Positions 21,746 through 30,214 of a stretch of DNA of 62,113 nt are shown here, one piece after another. Both the position numbers and the translations under genes were made by a program. Under the pieces are notes generated by a model. It saw only the letters and a list, made by a program, of their open reading frames with translations, was not told where the DNA came from and did no database searches. This stretch comes from Thiotrichaceae bacterium (GTDB lineage Bacteria > Pseudomonadota > Gammaproteobacteria > Thiotrichales > Thiotrichaceae), in the NCBI GenBank assembly GCA_026989145.1, contig JALSJU010000063.1, positions 1 through 62,113 on the forward strand, read 5' to 3'. How positions within the stretch are numbered: position 1 is the stretch's first letter; every line of letters starts with the position of its first letter.

Positions 21746-21846
21746 AATTACCAGCCTCTGTGTTATGTTCACTTTAAAGGCTCGTTGCACCATGCCACAG
21801 CTGTTCATTAAAAGCTCACATGCCTTGATGCTGGAAATTTGACGTT

Positions 21847-21886
21847 GCCAGAACTCAGCTAGGTTGTTCAAGATTCCTTAAGCTTC
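21847..21886 (+). repeat. Short dispersed repeat 'AGGTTRTTCARRGATTCC', copy 1
   Basis: GCCAGAACTCAGCTAGGTTGTTCAAGATTCCTTAAG is shared, with changes, by 53281-53320 (inverted) and 53511-53545 (direct, shorter). It lies between bioB and pilY1. Function unknown. Confidence 0.6.
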
Positions 21887-21941
21887 TATAAAGGCTACTC
21901 ATATTATAATAACTGCTTAGCCATATTAAAAATAACAATAC

Positions 21942-24005
21942 ATGCGACAACTGTTTTTCAGAAGATTATCGTGTAATAACAATAAAAGTTTAAGATTTCT
22001 ATTTTTTCTCTCTCTTTGTTTTTTGAGTTATAGTTCTGCAGACAGTGCTTATTGTCCAGCTGTACCTTCCTATGAGCAAGCTTCGTTAACAAACTTTATA
22101 GTCGCTTCTAGTCATTCTGACTTTAATGAAAATACTTTAATTTTCCAATCACAGTATGATAGTTCTAATTGGCAAGGTGACTTGGTCGTTTATTCCTTGG
22201 AAATTATAGGTGACTCAAAAGCTTCTAAATCACAACTTTGGAGAGCTTCAGAAGTTGATCAGCCTGAACGAAAACTTTTTTCTATTAACCCTGAAATTAA
22301 TCAAACATCTCAAGGTATTAAATTGTCATGGGCTAATTTGAATAAACAACAAAAAAGGGTCTTAAAAGATAGTGATACAGACTTTTTGGCAAAGAAACGT
22401 TTATTATGGTTATTAGGTCGTACCGGTGATAGTGGGCAACAACTTAGAAAACGAAATCATTTCCTTGGTGATATTATTGGTTCAAACATCAGTGTTCTGA
22501 ATCAGCCGAAAAACTATGGTTATTCTGTTTTAGACGGTAACCAAGGTAAAAAGTATGAAAATTTTTTGAAGCAACAACGCCAGCAGCAAGCGGTTTTTGT
22601 AGGGGCTAATGACGGTGCGTTACACGCTTTTGATACTTTCTCAGGCGAAGAGCTATTTGCGTATGTGCCGAATGCAATCTTGTCTAAAATTGTTACGATT
22701 AGTAAGCCTAATTATGGGTGTCATAGTATGGGCTGTTTATCACATGAATTTCTTGTCGATGGTCAAACCAATGTTGCAGATGCCTATTATGATGATAGCT
22801 GGCATTCACTTTTAATCGGTTCTTTAGGCTTAGGTGGTAAAGGCCTATATGCCTTAGAAGTCAGCAATGTTAATAACTTCAATGAAAAAAATATTTTATG
22901 GGAAGTCTCCACTTTAAGTTCTCACATAAATAGTGACACGTACAAGCAACATTTAGGTTTTATTAACCAAGAAGCGAGTATTGTGCGTTTAAAAAGTGGC
23001 CGCTGGGTAGTCATTGTAGGTAATGGACCTGATAGTAATAACCATCAAGCTGTATTATTTATTATCGATTTAGAAACAGGGCATTTGATTAAATCACTCA
23101 ATACAAATACCGGTTCTGAGCTGCAATCTAACGGTCTATCAACACCAGTTAGTATTGATACCAACGATGATAATGGTGTAGATAGGGTGTATGCGGGTGA
23201 TTTATTAGGCAATGTTTGGCGTTTTGATCTGAGCGATTCAGACCCTAACAAATGGTCAGTTGCTTTTACAGGAAAACCTTTGTTTCGTGCTTGTGATGAT
23301 GCGCTCTGTAAGAAACCGCAAGCTATTACTGCAAAGTTACAAGTGGGCAGTCATCCCGAGGGTGGCGTGATGCTGTATTTCGGAACCAATCAAACTATTT
23401 TAAAACCAACTTCTATGGTAAATAGTTTATATGCGATTCATGATAAAAATCGTCGTGTACTATCAAAGAAGAACCTTGTGGAGCAAGTCATATTACAAGA
23501 GAATAGCGTCGGCTCTTCATTAGAAATGCGCGTCACTTCAAACTTAGCGGTTGATTATAAAATTAAGCAGGGATGGATGCTTAAGCTGGGGAAGGAATTC
23601 TCACAAGCTACAGGAGAGAGAATAAGTACTCAAGTATTACTCCGTGAAGGTGAGCTTCTGGTAAGTACAGAAATCCCTTTTGTAGAATCCTGTTCAGCTT
23701 ATAGTAGCCGTTGGATAATGAAGCTGGATGCATTGCAAGGAAAACGACTCAATAGCGTCACTTTTGATACTAACCATGATAATAAATTAACAGTTGATGA
23801 TAATATAGATTACCAACGGAAAGCTACAATAGTTTCCGGCATAAATTTAGAAGGATCAGGTTCAAAGGGGCTGGCAGCTATTATTTTACCTTTGGATAAG
23901 CAAAGCGAAGCAATTATAAGCATTGCGTCTGACGGTACGTTTTCGTCATTAAAAGCTTCCGAAACACATTCAACGGGCAGGGTTTCTTGGCGGCAGTTAC
24001 GCTAA
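21942..24005 (+). CDS. PilY1-like type IV pilus tip protein, short form
   Basis: PilY1/PilC proteins sit at the type IV pilus tip and support pilus assembly and adhesion. This one is 687 residues with a signal peptide (hydrophobic 'FLFFLSLCFLSYSSADS'). The C-terminal beta-propeller is clear: 'VGANDGALHAFDTFSGEELFAYVPNAIL', 'ALEVSN', and the calcium loop 'DTNDDNGVDRVYAGDLLGNVWRFDLS'. The start of the mature protein resembles the middle of full-length PilY1, so the von Willebrand A-like N-terminal half is missing. It is first in the operon, 7 nt before the fimT-like gene, whereas in Pseudomonas pilY1 comes after pilX. Confidence 0.88.
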   Translation: MRQLFFRRLSCNNNKSLRFLFFLSLCFLSYSSADSAYCPAVPSYEQASLTNFIVASSHSDFNENTLIFQSQYDSSNWQGDLVVYSLEIIGDSKASKSQLWRASEVDQPERKLFSINPEINQTSQGIKLSWANLNKQQKRVLKDSDTDFLAKKRLLWLLGRTGDSGQQLRKRNHFLGDIIGSNISVLNQPKNYGYSVLDGNQGKKYENFLKQQRQQQAVFVGANDGALHAFDTFSGEELFAYVPNAILSKIVTISKPNYGCHSMGCLSHEFLVDGQTNVADAYYDDSWHSLLIGSLGLGGKGLYALEVSNVNNFNEKNILWEVSTLSSHINSDTYKQHLGFINQEASIVRLKSGRWVVIVGNGPDSNNHQAVLFIIDLETGHLIKSLNTNTGSELQSNGLSTPVSIDTNDDNGVDRVYAGDLLGNVWRFDLSDSDPNKWSVAFTGKPLFRACDDALCKKPQAITAKLQVGSHPEGGVMLYFGTNQTILKPTSMVNSLYAIHDKNRRVLSKKNLVEQVILQENSVGSSLEMRVTSNLAVDYKIKQGWMLKLGKEFSQATGERISTQVLLREGELLVSTEIPFVESCSAYSSRWIMKLDALQGKRLNSVTFDTNHDNKLTVDDNIDYQRKATIVSGINLEGSGSKGLAAIILPLDKQSEAIISIASDGTFSSLKASETHSTGRVSWRQLR

Positions 24006-24012
24006 AGATCGC

Positions 24013-24555
24013 ATGAATAATAAAAAGTATAAAAACACAGGCTTCACTCTCATCGATCAAATGATTGTTGTGTCGATTGTGATGATTGTAATTGGGCAGG
24101 CGCTGCCAAGTATTAGTTTCGTGCTTAAAAAAAATCAAGTAGCAAATGTGTATAACGAGGCTCTAGCCGCGCTTAACTATACTCGAAGTATCGCGGTGAC
24201 GAGTGGTGCATGGGCAACTTTCTGCAAAAGTAATTTAACTGGCAGCGCTTGTGCAACATCACAAAGTACAGCATGGACAAGTGGTTGGATTGTATTTGAA
24301 GATGCTAATAACAATGGAGTAATAAATGCTGGAGAGAAAATTCATCTGGTAAATAATACCTTACCTTCACAACTCTTGATTAATTACTCTCGTAACATGC
24401 AACGAATTAGTTACTCCTCAGAAGGCTATGCCGTTGGGTATAATGGGAAAATTAGCTTTTGTGATTCTCAACAAACCATCAATAAAACGATGGTACTGTC
24501 AAATTCCGGCAGAATACGCTTGGCACAGAATCATGAAGTAGGGCGATGTCGATGA
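24013..24555 (+). CDS. Type IV pilus minor pilin, FimT/FimU (GspH) family
   Basis: A 180-residue minor pilin. The prepilin site is 'NTGFTLIDQMIVVSIVMIVI': cleavage by PilD would be after Gly. Position 5 of the mature chain is Asp instead of the almost invariant Glu. The C-terminal part has the GspH-like features 'AALNYTRSIAVTSG', 'WTSGWIVFEDANNNGVINAGE' and four or more Cys. GspH-type minor pilins prime pilus assembly together with PilV, PilW and PilX; some FimT proteins bind DNA. It overlaps pilV by 10 nt. Confidence 0.88.
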   Translation: MNNKKYKNTGFTLIDQMIVVSIVMIVIGQALPSISFVLKKNQVANVYNEALAALNYTRSIAVTSGAWATFCKSNLTGSACATSQSTAWTSGWIVFEDANNNGVINAGEKIHLVNNTLPSQLLINYSRNMQRISYSSEGYAVGYNGKISFCDSQQTINKTMVLSNSGRIRLAQNHEVGRCR

Positions 24556-25049
24556 GTTCTCGAGGTAGCTTACAGCAAGGTTTCTCATTGATAGAAATTC
24601 TCGTTGCGTTAACGATAGTTTCCGTGGGTTTACTAGGGCTTGTGGGTTTTCAAATTCACACTCAAAAAATTAGCAGTAATGCTTATTACCATACACAAGC
24701 CGTTATTATCACTCATGATATGGCAGAAAGAATACGTGCTAACCCTATTGCTAATCATCAACAACAGTATCATTTAAAACAAGCAGTGCAAAATACTAAC
24801 TGTCATAAGCAGGTCGGTTGCACCCCGCAGAATATGGCAAAAAATGATCTTTTCGAATGGTATGAAACGATTAAACAAGGTTTGCCAAAAGGGTCGGGGG
24901 TCGTCTGCATTGACTCAACCCCCGTTGATGGAACGCCTAATGCATCTGCTTGTGATAACCAAGGCACGCAATACGCCGTTAAACTCTGGTGGCATGATAG
25001 TTCTATCGATAAAATACAGCGTAGCGTAATGATGGTTGGGGCTGAATAA
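24546..25049 (+). CDS. pilV: Type IV pilus minor pilin PilV
   Basis: A 167-residue minor pilin with a canonical prepilin peptide 'QQGFSLIEILVALTIVSVGLLGLVGFQ' (Glu5 present) and the PilV-typical following helix 'HDMAERIRANP'. It is part of the tip-initiation complex of type IV pili. Its start lies inside the fimT-like gene and its stop TAA shares its last base with the ATG of pilW, so translation is coupled across three genes. An alternative ATG is at 24552. Confidence 0.9.
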   Translation: MSMSSRGSLQQGFSLIEILVALTIVSVGLLGLVGFQIHTQKISSNAYYHTQAVIITHDMAERIRANPIANHQQQYHLKQAVQNTNCHKQVGCTPQNMAKNDLFEWYETIKQGLPKGSGVVCIDSTPVDGTPNASACDNQGTQYAVKLWWHDSSIDKIQRSVMMVGAE

Positions 25050-26155
25050 TGCACAGAAACAAAGGCTTACATACATCATTTTGCAAGCAACATGGTTTAA
25101 GCTTAATTGAGTTGATGATTGCTTCTTCGTTAGGTTTGTTCTTGATTGGCGGTGTTTATCAAACGTTTCAAATCACGCGGCAGTCGACAAGGCTTTTACA
25201 AGCGGAAGCAGAAATACAAGAAAATGCACGATTTTCTTTTAGTATTCTAAGCAGTGTAATACAAACTGCTGGATATTTTGGGTGTAAATCGACTCAAAAC
25301 CAAAGAATTCATTCATTATTAAAGGTTTCTACTGAGCAGCTCAATCCCGCACTGAGTGTACAAGGCTGGGAAGCAAAAAATACGCATTACGGCGATACCT
25401 ATCAAACGCAAGCAAATAGCGGTATAAGCAGTACCACAATCAAGCATTGGATTGACTCAACAGGTCTACATAAAGATAAAGGTATAAAATCTAAAAAATA
25501 CTCTGATGTGCTAAAGATCTGGTACACCAAGCCTTACCATGCAAATCTTACCTCAGTGAATATTGCTGGTTTAAGCTTCTCCCCAATTGATTTAGAAGAG
25601 GGGAATCTTATTGCAATTAATGATTGTCAAAATATTCAATTAGCACAAGTATGCGCCTGTGAAGATTCAGCTTGTGAGGGAGTTGACTCACAAGCGAAGC
25701 TTCAATCGTGTAATAACATAAGCGACTTGAAAGCTATCAAAATATCCACAGCTAAAGTGGCGATATTAGAGCAGGCAATTTTCTTTGTTAGTAAACGCGG
25801 AAGTAATAAAAAAGGTTATAAGAAAAACATGCCTGCGCTTTATGTGAGGTATTTAGGTAAGGGCGCAAAGCCCACGCCTAAACAAGAGATTCTTGAAGGT
25901 GTAGAGAGTTTACAAGTTGAATATGGAGAAGATATTGATTTTAATGGTTCTGCCAATGCCTATGTGAGTGCTGATTTAGTCAGTGACTGGAAGAAAATTG
26001 TCAGCCTCAGAATTAGTTTATTACTAAGATCAAGTAGTAATAATGTTGTTAAAGCACCCCAGAACCTTATGTTTAACGGCGCGAAGCTTAAGCTTAGTGA
26101 TGCTGATCGTTATTTAAGGCGAGTTGTGAGTACGACTATCGCACTCAGAAACTAA
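25049..26155 (+). CDS. pilW: Type IV pilus minor pilin PilW
   Basis: A 368-residue minor pilin, the largest of the set, as usual for PilW. The leader is 'KQHGLSLIELMIASSLGLFLIGGVYQTF' with Leu rather than Phe at mature position 1 and Glu5 intact. 'QENARFSFSILSSVIQTAGYFGC' after the helix is a PilW family signature, and the C-terminal third has 'EGVESLQVEYGEDID' and 'VVSTTIALRN'. It links PilV and PilX in the initiation complex. Confidence 0.9.
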   Translation: MHRNKGLHTSFCKQHGLSLIELMIASSLGLFLIGGVYQTFQITRQSTRLLQAEAEIQENARFSFSILSSVIQTAGYFGCKSTQNQRIHSLLKVSTEQLNPALSVQGWEAKNTHYGDTYQTQANSGISSTTIKHWIDSTGLHKDKGIKSKKYSDVLKIWYTKPYHANLTSVNIAGLSFSPIDLEEGNLIAINDCQNIQLAQVCACEDSACEGVDSQAKLQSCNNISDLKAIKISTAKVAILEQAIFFVSKRGSNKKGYKKNMPALYVRYLGKGAKPTPKQEILEGVESLQVEYGEDIDFNGSANAYVSADLVSDWKKIVSLRISLLLRSSSNNVVKAPQNLMFNGAKLKLSDADRYLRRVVSTTIALRN

Positions 26156-26159
26156 CGTT

Positions 26160-26660
26160 ATGAAGATAATAAAGAAACAAAATGGTGCGGTTCTAATAAT
26201 TGCGATGTTAATGCTTACCGTTCTTTCCATTATTGTGATAAGTGCAAGCAGTACGACAGTGATTCAACAGAAAATGACTACCAATTTATACGTCAAAGAG
26301 CTTGCCCGCCAAAGTGCAGAGTTGACCTTGCAACAGGCTGAAATAGCGCTATTGAGTATTAGTACAAGCGCATTAAATCAGAGGTTTGAGAACACTTCAG
26401 GCTACTACTTTTATGATAAAAACAGGCAATTGAGTAAACCAAATAATTGGAACAACTTACAAGCCCTCACATCAAACGTATCATTGAAAGGCATAAAACC
26501 ACCGGTTTATATTATTGAGCGTATGCCAGCTATAAAAACGATAGGAAATAGTTTGGCATTTAATCAGCCATTGAGTAGCACTTATTATCGGATTACGGTG
26601 ATGGCGCAAGGTAGCACAAAATCAGCTATTAATATTTTGCAGAGTATTGTGAAAAAATGA
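26160..26660 (+). CDS. pilX: Type IV pilus minor pilin PilX
   Basis: A 166-residue PilX/GspK-like minor pilin. Its N-terminus 'KQNGAVLIIAMLMLTVLSIIVISASSTTVIQQKMTTNL' has Gly-Ala at the cleavage site and no Glu5, the normal state for PilX and GspK, which cap the pseudopilus tip. 'RQSAELTLQQAEIAL' corresponds to the conserved 'A..AAE.AL..AE' helix. Last gene of the pilY1-fimT-pilV-pilW-pilX operon; a pilE-like gene is not seen after it. Confidence 0.88.
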   Translation: MKIIKKQNGAVLIIAMLMLTVLSIIVISASSTTVIQQKMTTNLYVKELARQSAELTLQQAEIALLSISTSALNQRFENTSGYYFYDKNRQLSKPNNWNNLQALTSNVSLKGIKPPVYIIERMPAIKTIGNSLAFNQPLSSTYYRITVMAQGSTKSAINILQSIVKK

Positions 26661-26746
26661 TTTAGCCCGTAATGATGCTCAATTAGTTGTGTATTTATTT
26701 AAACGCTTTACAATTAGTGATGATGATAACTGATAAAGCTGTAGAT

Positions 26747-27538
26747 ATGATATCAAACCAAGAATTACTCAATTATTTACCTCAAGAACAATTATTAAAA
26801 GATCGTGTGATCTTAGTCACAGGCGCAGGCTCAGGTGTTGGGCGAGCGATATCACTAGCCTACGCACGTTTTGGTGCTACGGTTGTGTTACTGGGTAAAA
26901 CACTAAAAGAGCTAGAATATGTTTACGATGAAATTGAAGCAGCTGGTTACCCAGAGCCCGCCATTTACCCCTTAAATATGGAAGGTGCAACGGCTAAAGA
27001 TTACTACGACATGGCGGCTACCTTTGCTGATAAATTGGGCGGCTTAGATGGTCTTGTACTGAATGCAGGTTGGTTGCCCGCGTTTATGCCGTTTAAAGAA
27101 TATGATATGGAAACGTGGTCCAAAACTTTGAGTGTAAATTTGCACGCTAATTTCTTAATCACCCAAAGCTGTTTACCATTACTTGAAGCCGCTAAAGATC
27201 CTGCTATTATTTTCTCTGCACATGACTCTTTAAAAGCGTATAACGGTGCTTTCGGTATCGCGAAAGCAGGTACTCAAGCGATGCTAGATATTCTAAGTGA
27301 TGAGTATGATCTGGACGAAAACTTCATTCGCATTAATAGCATCGATACAGGCCCATTACGCACTCAAATGCGTAAATCAAATTACCCCGGTGAGGATATG
27401 TCGACGTTAGCACTGCCAGAAAGTGTGGTAGGCCCTTATTTGTATCTTATGGGGCCAGATGCGGGTAAAGCGACAGCGAATAAAGTTAAGCTTGAAAAGC
27501 GGCCAGCAGATGCTAAATGGGTGGGGCAAGAGGCTTAA
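26747..27538 (+). CDS. YciK-like short-chain dehydrogenase/reductase
   Basis: An SDR with 'ILVTGAGSGVGRAISLAYARFGATVVLLGKTLKELEYVYDEIE' (TGxxxGxG cofactor motif) and 'LNAG'. The alignment with YciK is good ('LLKDRVILVTGA', 'YLMGPD'). The catalytic YxxxK is altered: 'GAFGIAKAG' has Phe in place of Tyr, and the DNA reads ttc at that codon. So normal dehydrogenase chemistry is doubtful. The track start at 26687 is a TTG; ATGs at 26720, 26723 and 26747 are possible, and 26747 (MISNQELLNYLPQEQLLKDR) matches the usual N-terminal length. cmoA follows after 21 nt. Confidence 0.85.
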   Translation: MISNQELLNYLPQEQLLKDRVILVTGAGSGVGRAISLAYARFGATVVLLGKTLKELEYVYDEIEAAGYPEPAIYPLNMEGATAKDYYDMAATFADKLGGLDGLVLNAGWLPAFMPFKEYDMETWSKTLSVNLHANFLITQSCLPLLEAAKDPAIIFSAHDSLKAYNGAFGIAKAGTQAMLDILSDEYDLDENFIRINSIDTGPLRTQMRKSNYPGEDMSTLALPESVVGPYLYLMGPDAGKATANKVKLEKRPADAKWVGQEA

Positions 27539-27559
27539 ACCTCCCTAGAGTCAGTCCTT

Positions 27560-28327
27560 ATGAAGCAAGATACTCTATTCGCTAACCCTCAGCCTTTGGT
27601 GGATTTCACTTTTGATGATGCGGTTGCGGATGTCTTTCCTGACATGATTCGTCGCTCAGTCCCAGGTTATGAAACCATCATTGCATTACTTGGTGGCTTG
27701 GCAAAACACTATGCGCAGGAAGGTTCTACTATTTATGACTTAGGTTGCTCATTAGGTGCAGCGACCTTGTCTATGTATTCTCAAACTCGAGCTACCTCAC
27801 ATTTAAAGTATATTTGTATTGACAACTCAGAGGCGATGGTAAAACGCTGTCAATCACGTTTAATGCGGCATATGCCAGAAACCGACCTTCATGTGATATG
27901 TGAAAGTATCGAAGATTCCGCGATAGAAAATGCTTCTATTGTTGTCATCAACTTCACCTTACAGTTTCTGTCAACCGAATCACGGTTGGCATTATTAGAA
28001 AAGGTTTATCAGGGTTTGCGTCCCAACGGTATTTTGATTTTATCTGAAAAATTAGTATTTTCAGATGATCAACAAAATCAACAGCAAATTGATTGGCATC
28101 ATACCTTCAAGCGCGCTAATGGTTACAGTGATATGGAGGTGAGCCAGAAGCGTAAGGCACTAGAAAATGTGTTGATTCCAGATACCTATGAAGTGCATAT
28201 AACCCGTTTACAGCAAGCAGGTTTTGAGAATGCTTATCAGTGGTTTCAGGCATTTAACTTTACCTCCATTATTGCTATAAAAAGCCCACTAATATCACCG
28301 CCCCCCAAAATCAGCTCTAACAAATGA
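27560..28327 (+). CDS. cmoA: Carboxy-S-adenosyl-L-methionine synthase
   Basis: CmoA converts SAM and prephenate to carboxy-SAM, the donor for 5-oxyacetyl uridine (cmo5U) at tRNA position 34. It is 255 residues with 'DTLFANPQPLVDFTFDDAVADVFPDMIRRSVPGY' and the SAM motif 'YDLGCSLGAATLSM', then 'VVINFTLQFL' and 'EKLVFSDDQQNQQQIDWHHTFKRANGYSDMEVSQKR'. It overlaps cmoB by ATGA, so the two enzymes are made together. Confidence 0.97.
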   Translation: MKQDTLFANPQPLVDFTFDDAVADVFPDMIRRSVPGYETIIALLGGLAKHYAQEGSTIYDLGCSLGAATLSMYSQTRATSHLKYICIDNSEAMVKRCQSRLMRHMPETDLHVICESIEDSAIENASIVVINFTLQFLSTESRLALLEKVYQGLRPNGILILSEKLVFSDDQQNQQQIDWHHTFKRANGYSDMEVSQKRKALENVLIPDTYEVHITRLQQAGFENAYQWFQAFNFTSIIAIKSPLISPPPKISSNK

Positions 28328-29328
28328 TTGTTGATTTTGAAGGCTTGTATAATGACCTAATTGCCAATGATTTTGAGCAATGGCAAACAACCTTGCCTCT
28401 ACAACTTGAGTCTATTTTTAAGCAACGTGAGCATGGTAAACAGGCAGAGTGGCAAACGATTCTTGCTCAACTACCCACACTACAACCCAGCGAGCTTAAT
28501 TTAAACGCAGATAAAATCAAAGTAGGCGCTGCTGAAGACTGTACGGCAGAGCAACAAGCCAAACTAGCAACAACCCTAAAACAACTCCATCCGTGGCGCA
28601 AAGGGCCGTACCAACTATTAGGAGTAGATATTGATACGGAATGGCATTCAGACTGGAAGTGGCGACGCATACAAAACCATATTGCCCCCTTAAAAAACCG
28701 TTCGGTGCTAGATGTGGGTTGCGGTAATGGTTATCATATGTGGCGTATGCTAGGTGAAGGCGCAAGGCTGGTCATTGGTGCAGATCCGAGCCAATTTTTT
28801 CTCGTTCAATTTCACACAATTAAGCACTTTGCCACTTTGAACAACAGCCAGCTACCTATACATTTGCTGCCTTTTAAAGGGGAAGAACTTCCACGTTTTA
28901 CCCAAGTCTACAAGGGTTTAGGGTTTGATAGCGTATTTTCAATGGGGGTGTTGTATCATCGTTTATCACCGCTAGATCACTTAAAAGAACTTAAATCCTT
29001 TATCCGCTCAGGCGGCGAACTGATACTGGAAACTTTAATTATTGAAGGTGATGATTCCAATGTGCTTATTCCAGAAGATCGTTATGCGAAAATGCGCAAT
29101 GTTTGGTTTATTCCAAGCACTAACTTGTTGATACGGATGTTACAGCGGGTTGGCTTTATCAATGTCCGAGTGGTTGATATTAATCAGACCTGTATTGAAG
29201 AACAACGTAGCACCGATTGGATGACTTTTGAATCACTGCCTGATTTTCTTGATCCGAATGACTCAAATAGAACCATTGAAGGTTATCCCGCACCGAAGCG
29301 TGCGGTGATTCTTGCGAATACGCCATAA
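28324..29328 (+). CDS. cmoB: tRNA U34 carboxymethyltransferase
   Basis: CmoB transfers the carboxymethyl group from carboxy-SAM to 5-hydroxyuridine at tRNA position 34. It is 334 residues; 'WRKGPYQLLGVDIDTEWHSDWKWRRI', 'VLDVGCGNGYHMWRMLGEGA', 'GADPSQFFLVQF' and 'FSMGVLYHRLSPLDHL' are strongly conserved family sequences. Lies between cmoA (4-nt overlap) and parA (89 nt). Confidence 0.97.
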   Translation: MIVDFEGLYNDLIANDFEQWQTTLPLQLESIFKQREHGKQAEWQTILAQLPTLQPSELNLNADKIKVGAAEDCTAEQQAKLATTLKQLHPWRKGPYQLLGVDIDTEWHSDWKWRRIQNHIAPLKNRSVLDVGCGNGYHMWRMLGEGARLVIGADPSQFFLVQFHTIKHFATLNNSQLPIHLLPFKGEELPRFTQVYKGLGFDSVFSMGVLYHRLSPLDHLKELKSFIRSGGELILETLIIEGDDSNVLIPEDRYAKMRNVWFIPSTNLLIRMLQRVGFINVRVVDINQTCIEEQRSTDWMTFESLPDFLDPNDSNRTIEGYPAPKRAVILANTP

Positions 29329-29417
29329 TAAATCGTGTTGCTTTTTTAAGCGCTAGTTTTAAGCGCAAGATTTTGTTAATCTGTCACGCTCGCAAACCTA
29401 AAAAAGACATACCTAGT

Positions 29418-30197
29418 ATGAGCAAAATTATCGCAGTAGCGAATCAAAAAGGAGGCGTGGGTAAAACCACCACTAGCGTTAACCTGGCGGCATCCTTAGT
29501 CGTAATGCGTCGCAGTGTGCTCATTATAGATATGGATCCACAAGGTAATGCCACAACCGGTGTAGGGCTTGATAAAGAAGAACAGCCAGTGACCTTAACA
29601 GAAGTGTTATTAGGTGATGTGGATGTGGGAGAGGCGATTCAAAAAGTACCCAGCGCAAACTTTGATGCTTTGGCAGGTGGGCCAAACTTGAGTATTGCAG
29701 AATTTAAAATGATGGTGATGGAAGAGCGCGAATACCGTCTTCATTATGTATTGGCGGATATTAAAGATAACTATGATTACATCATTATTGACTGCCCGCC
29801 ATCGTTAAACATGTTGACGGTTAACGCGCTGGTGGCAGCAAATGGTGTATTGATTCCTATGCAGTGTGAGTACTATGCCTTGGAAGGATTATCGGCTTTA
29901 GTCGGCTCTATCGAAACCATCCGGCAAAACTCCAATCCTGCGTTAGAAATTACCGGATTACTTCGTACCATGTATGACCCGCGTAACAACTTATCGCGTG
30001 ATGTGTCGAATCAACTCGCTGAATATTTTGGTGAAAAACTATATAATACTTCAATCCCCAGAAATATTCGCTTGGCAGAAGCCCCAAGCCATGGTTTACC
30101 CGCATTATTGTATGATAAGCGCTCACGCGGGGCACTGGCATATTTAGCACTCGCCGCTGAAATGATTCGCAAAGAAGCTTCCTTGCAAGCAGCATAA
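29418..30197 (+). CDS. parA: Chromosome partitioning ATPase ParA (Soj)
   Basis: A Walker-type ATPase that, with ParB and parS, segregates replication origins. The real start is the ATG at 29418 (MSKIIAVANQKGGVGKTTTSVNLAASL), giving 259 residues; the track's 15 extra residues are not conserved. Deviant Walker A 'KGGVGKTT', A' 'DMDPQGNATTG' and Walker B 'DYIIIDCPPSLNML' are intact. parB follows after 17 nt. In most gammaproteobacteria parAB follows mnmG-rsmG and precedes atp genes; neither is here. Confidence 0.96.
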   Translation: MSKIIAVANQKGGVGKTTTSVNLAASLVVMRRSVLIIDMDPQGNATTGVGLDKEEQPVTLTEVLLGDVDVGEAIQKVPSANFDALAGGPNLSIAEFKMMVMEEREYRLHYVLADIKDNYDYIIIDCPPSLNMLTVNALVAANGVLIPMQCEYYALEGLSALVGSIETIRQNSNPALEITGLLRTMYDPRNNLSRDVSNQLAEYFGEKLYNTSIPRNIRLAEAPSHGLPALLYDKRSRGALAYLALAAEMIRKEASLQAA

Positions 30198-30214
30198 TAA
30201 ATTAAAGGGAAATC

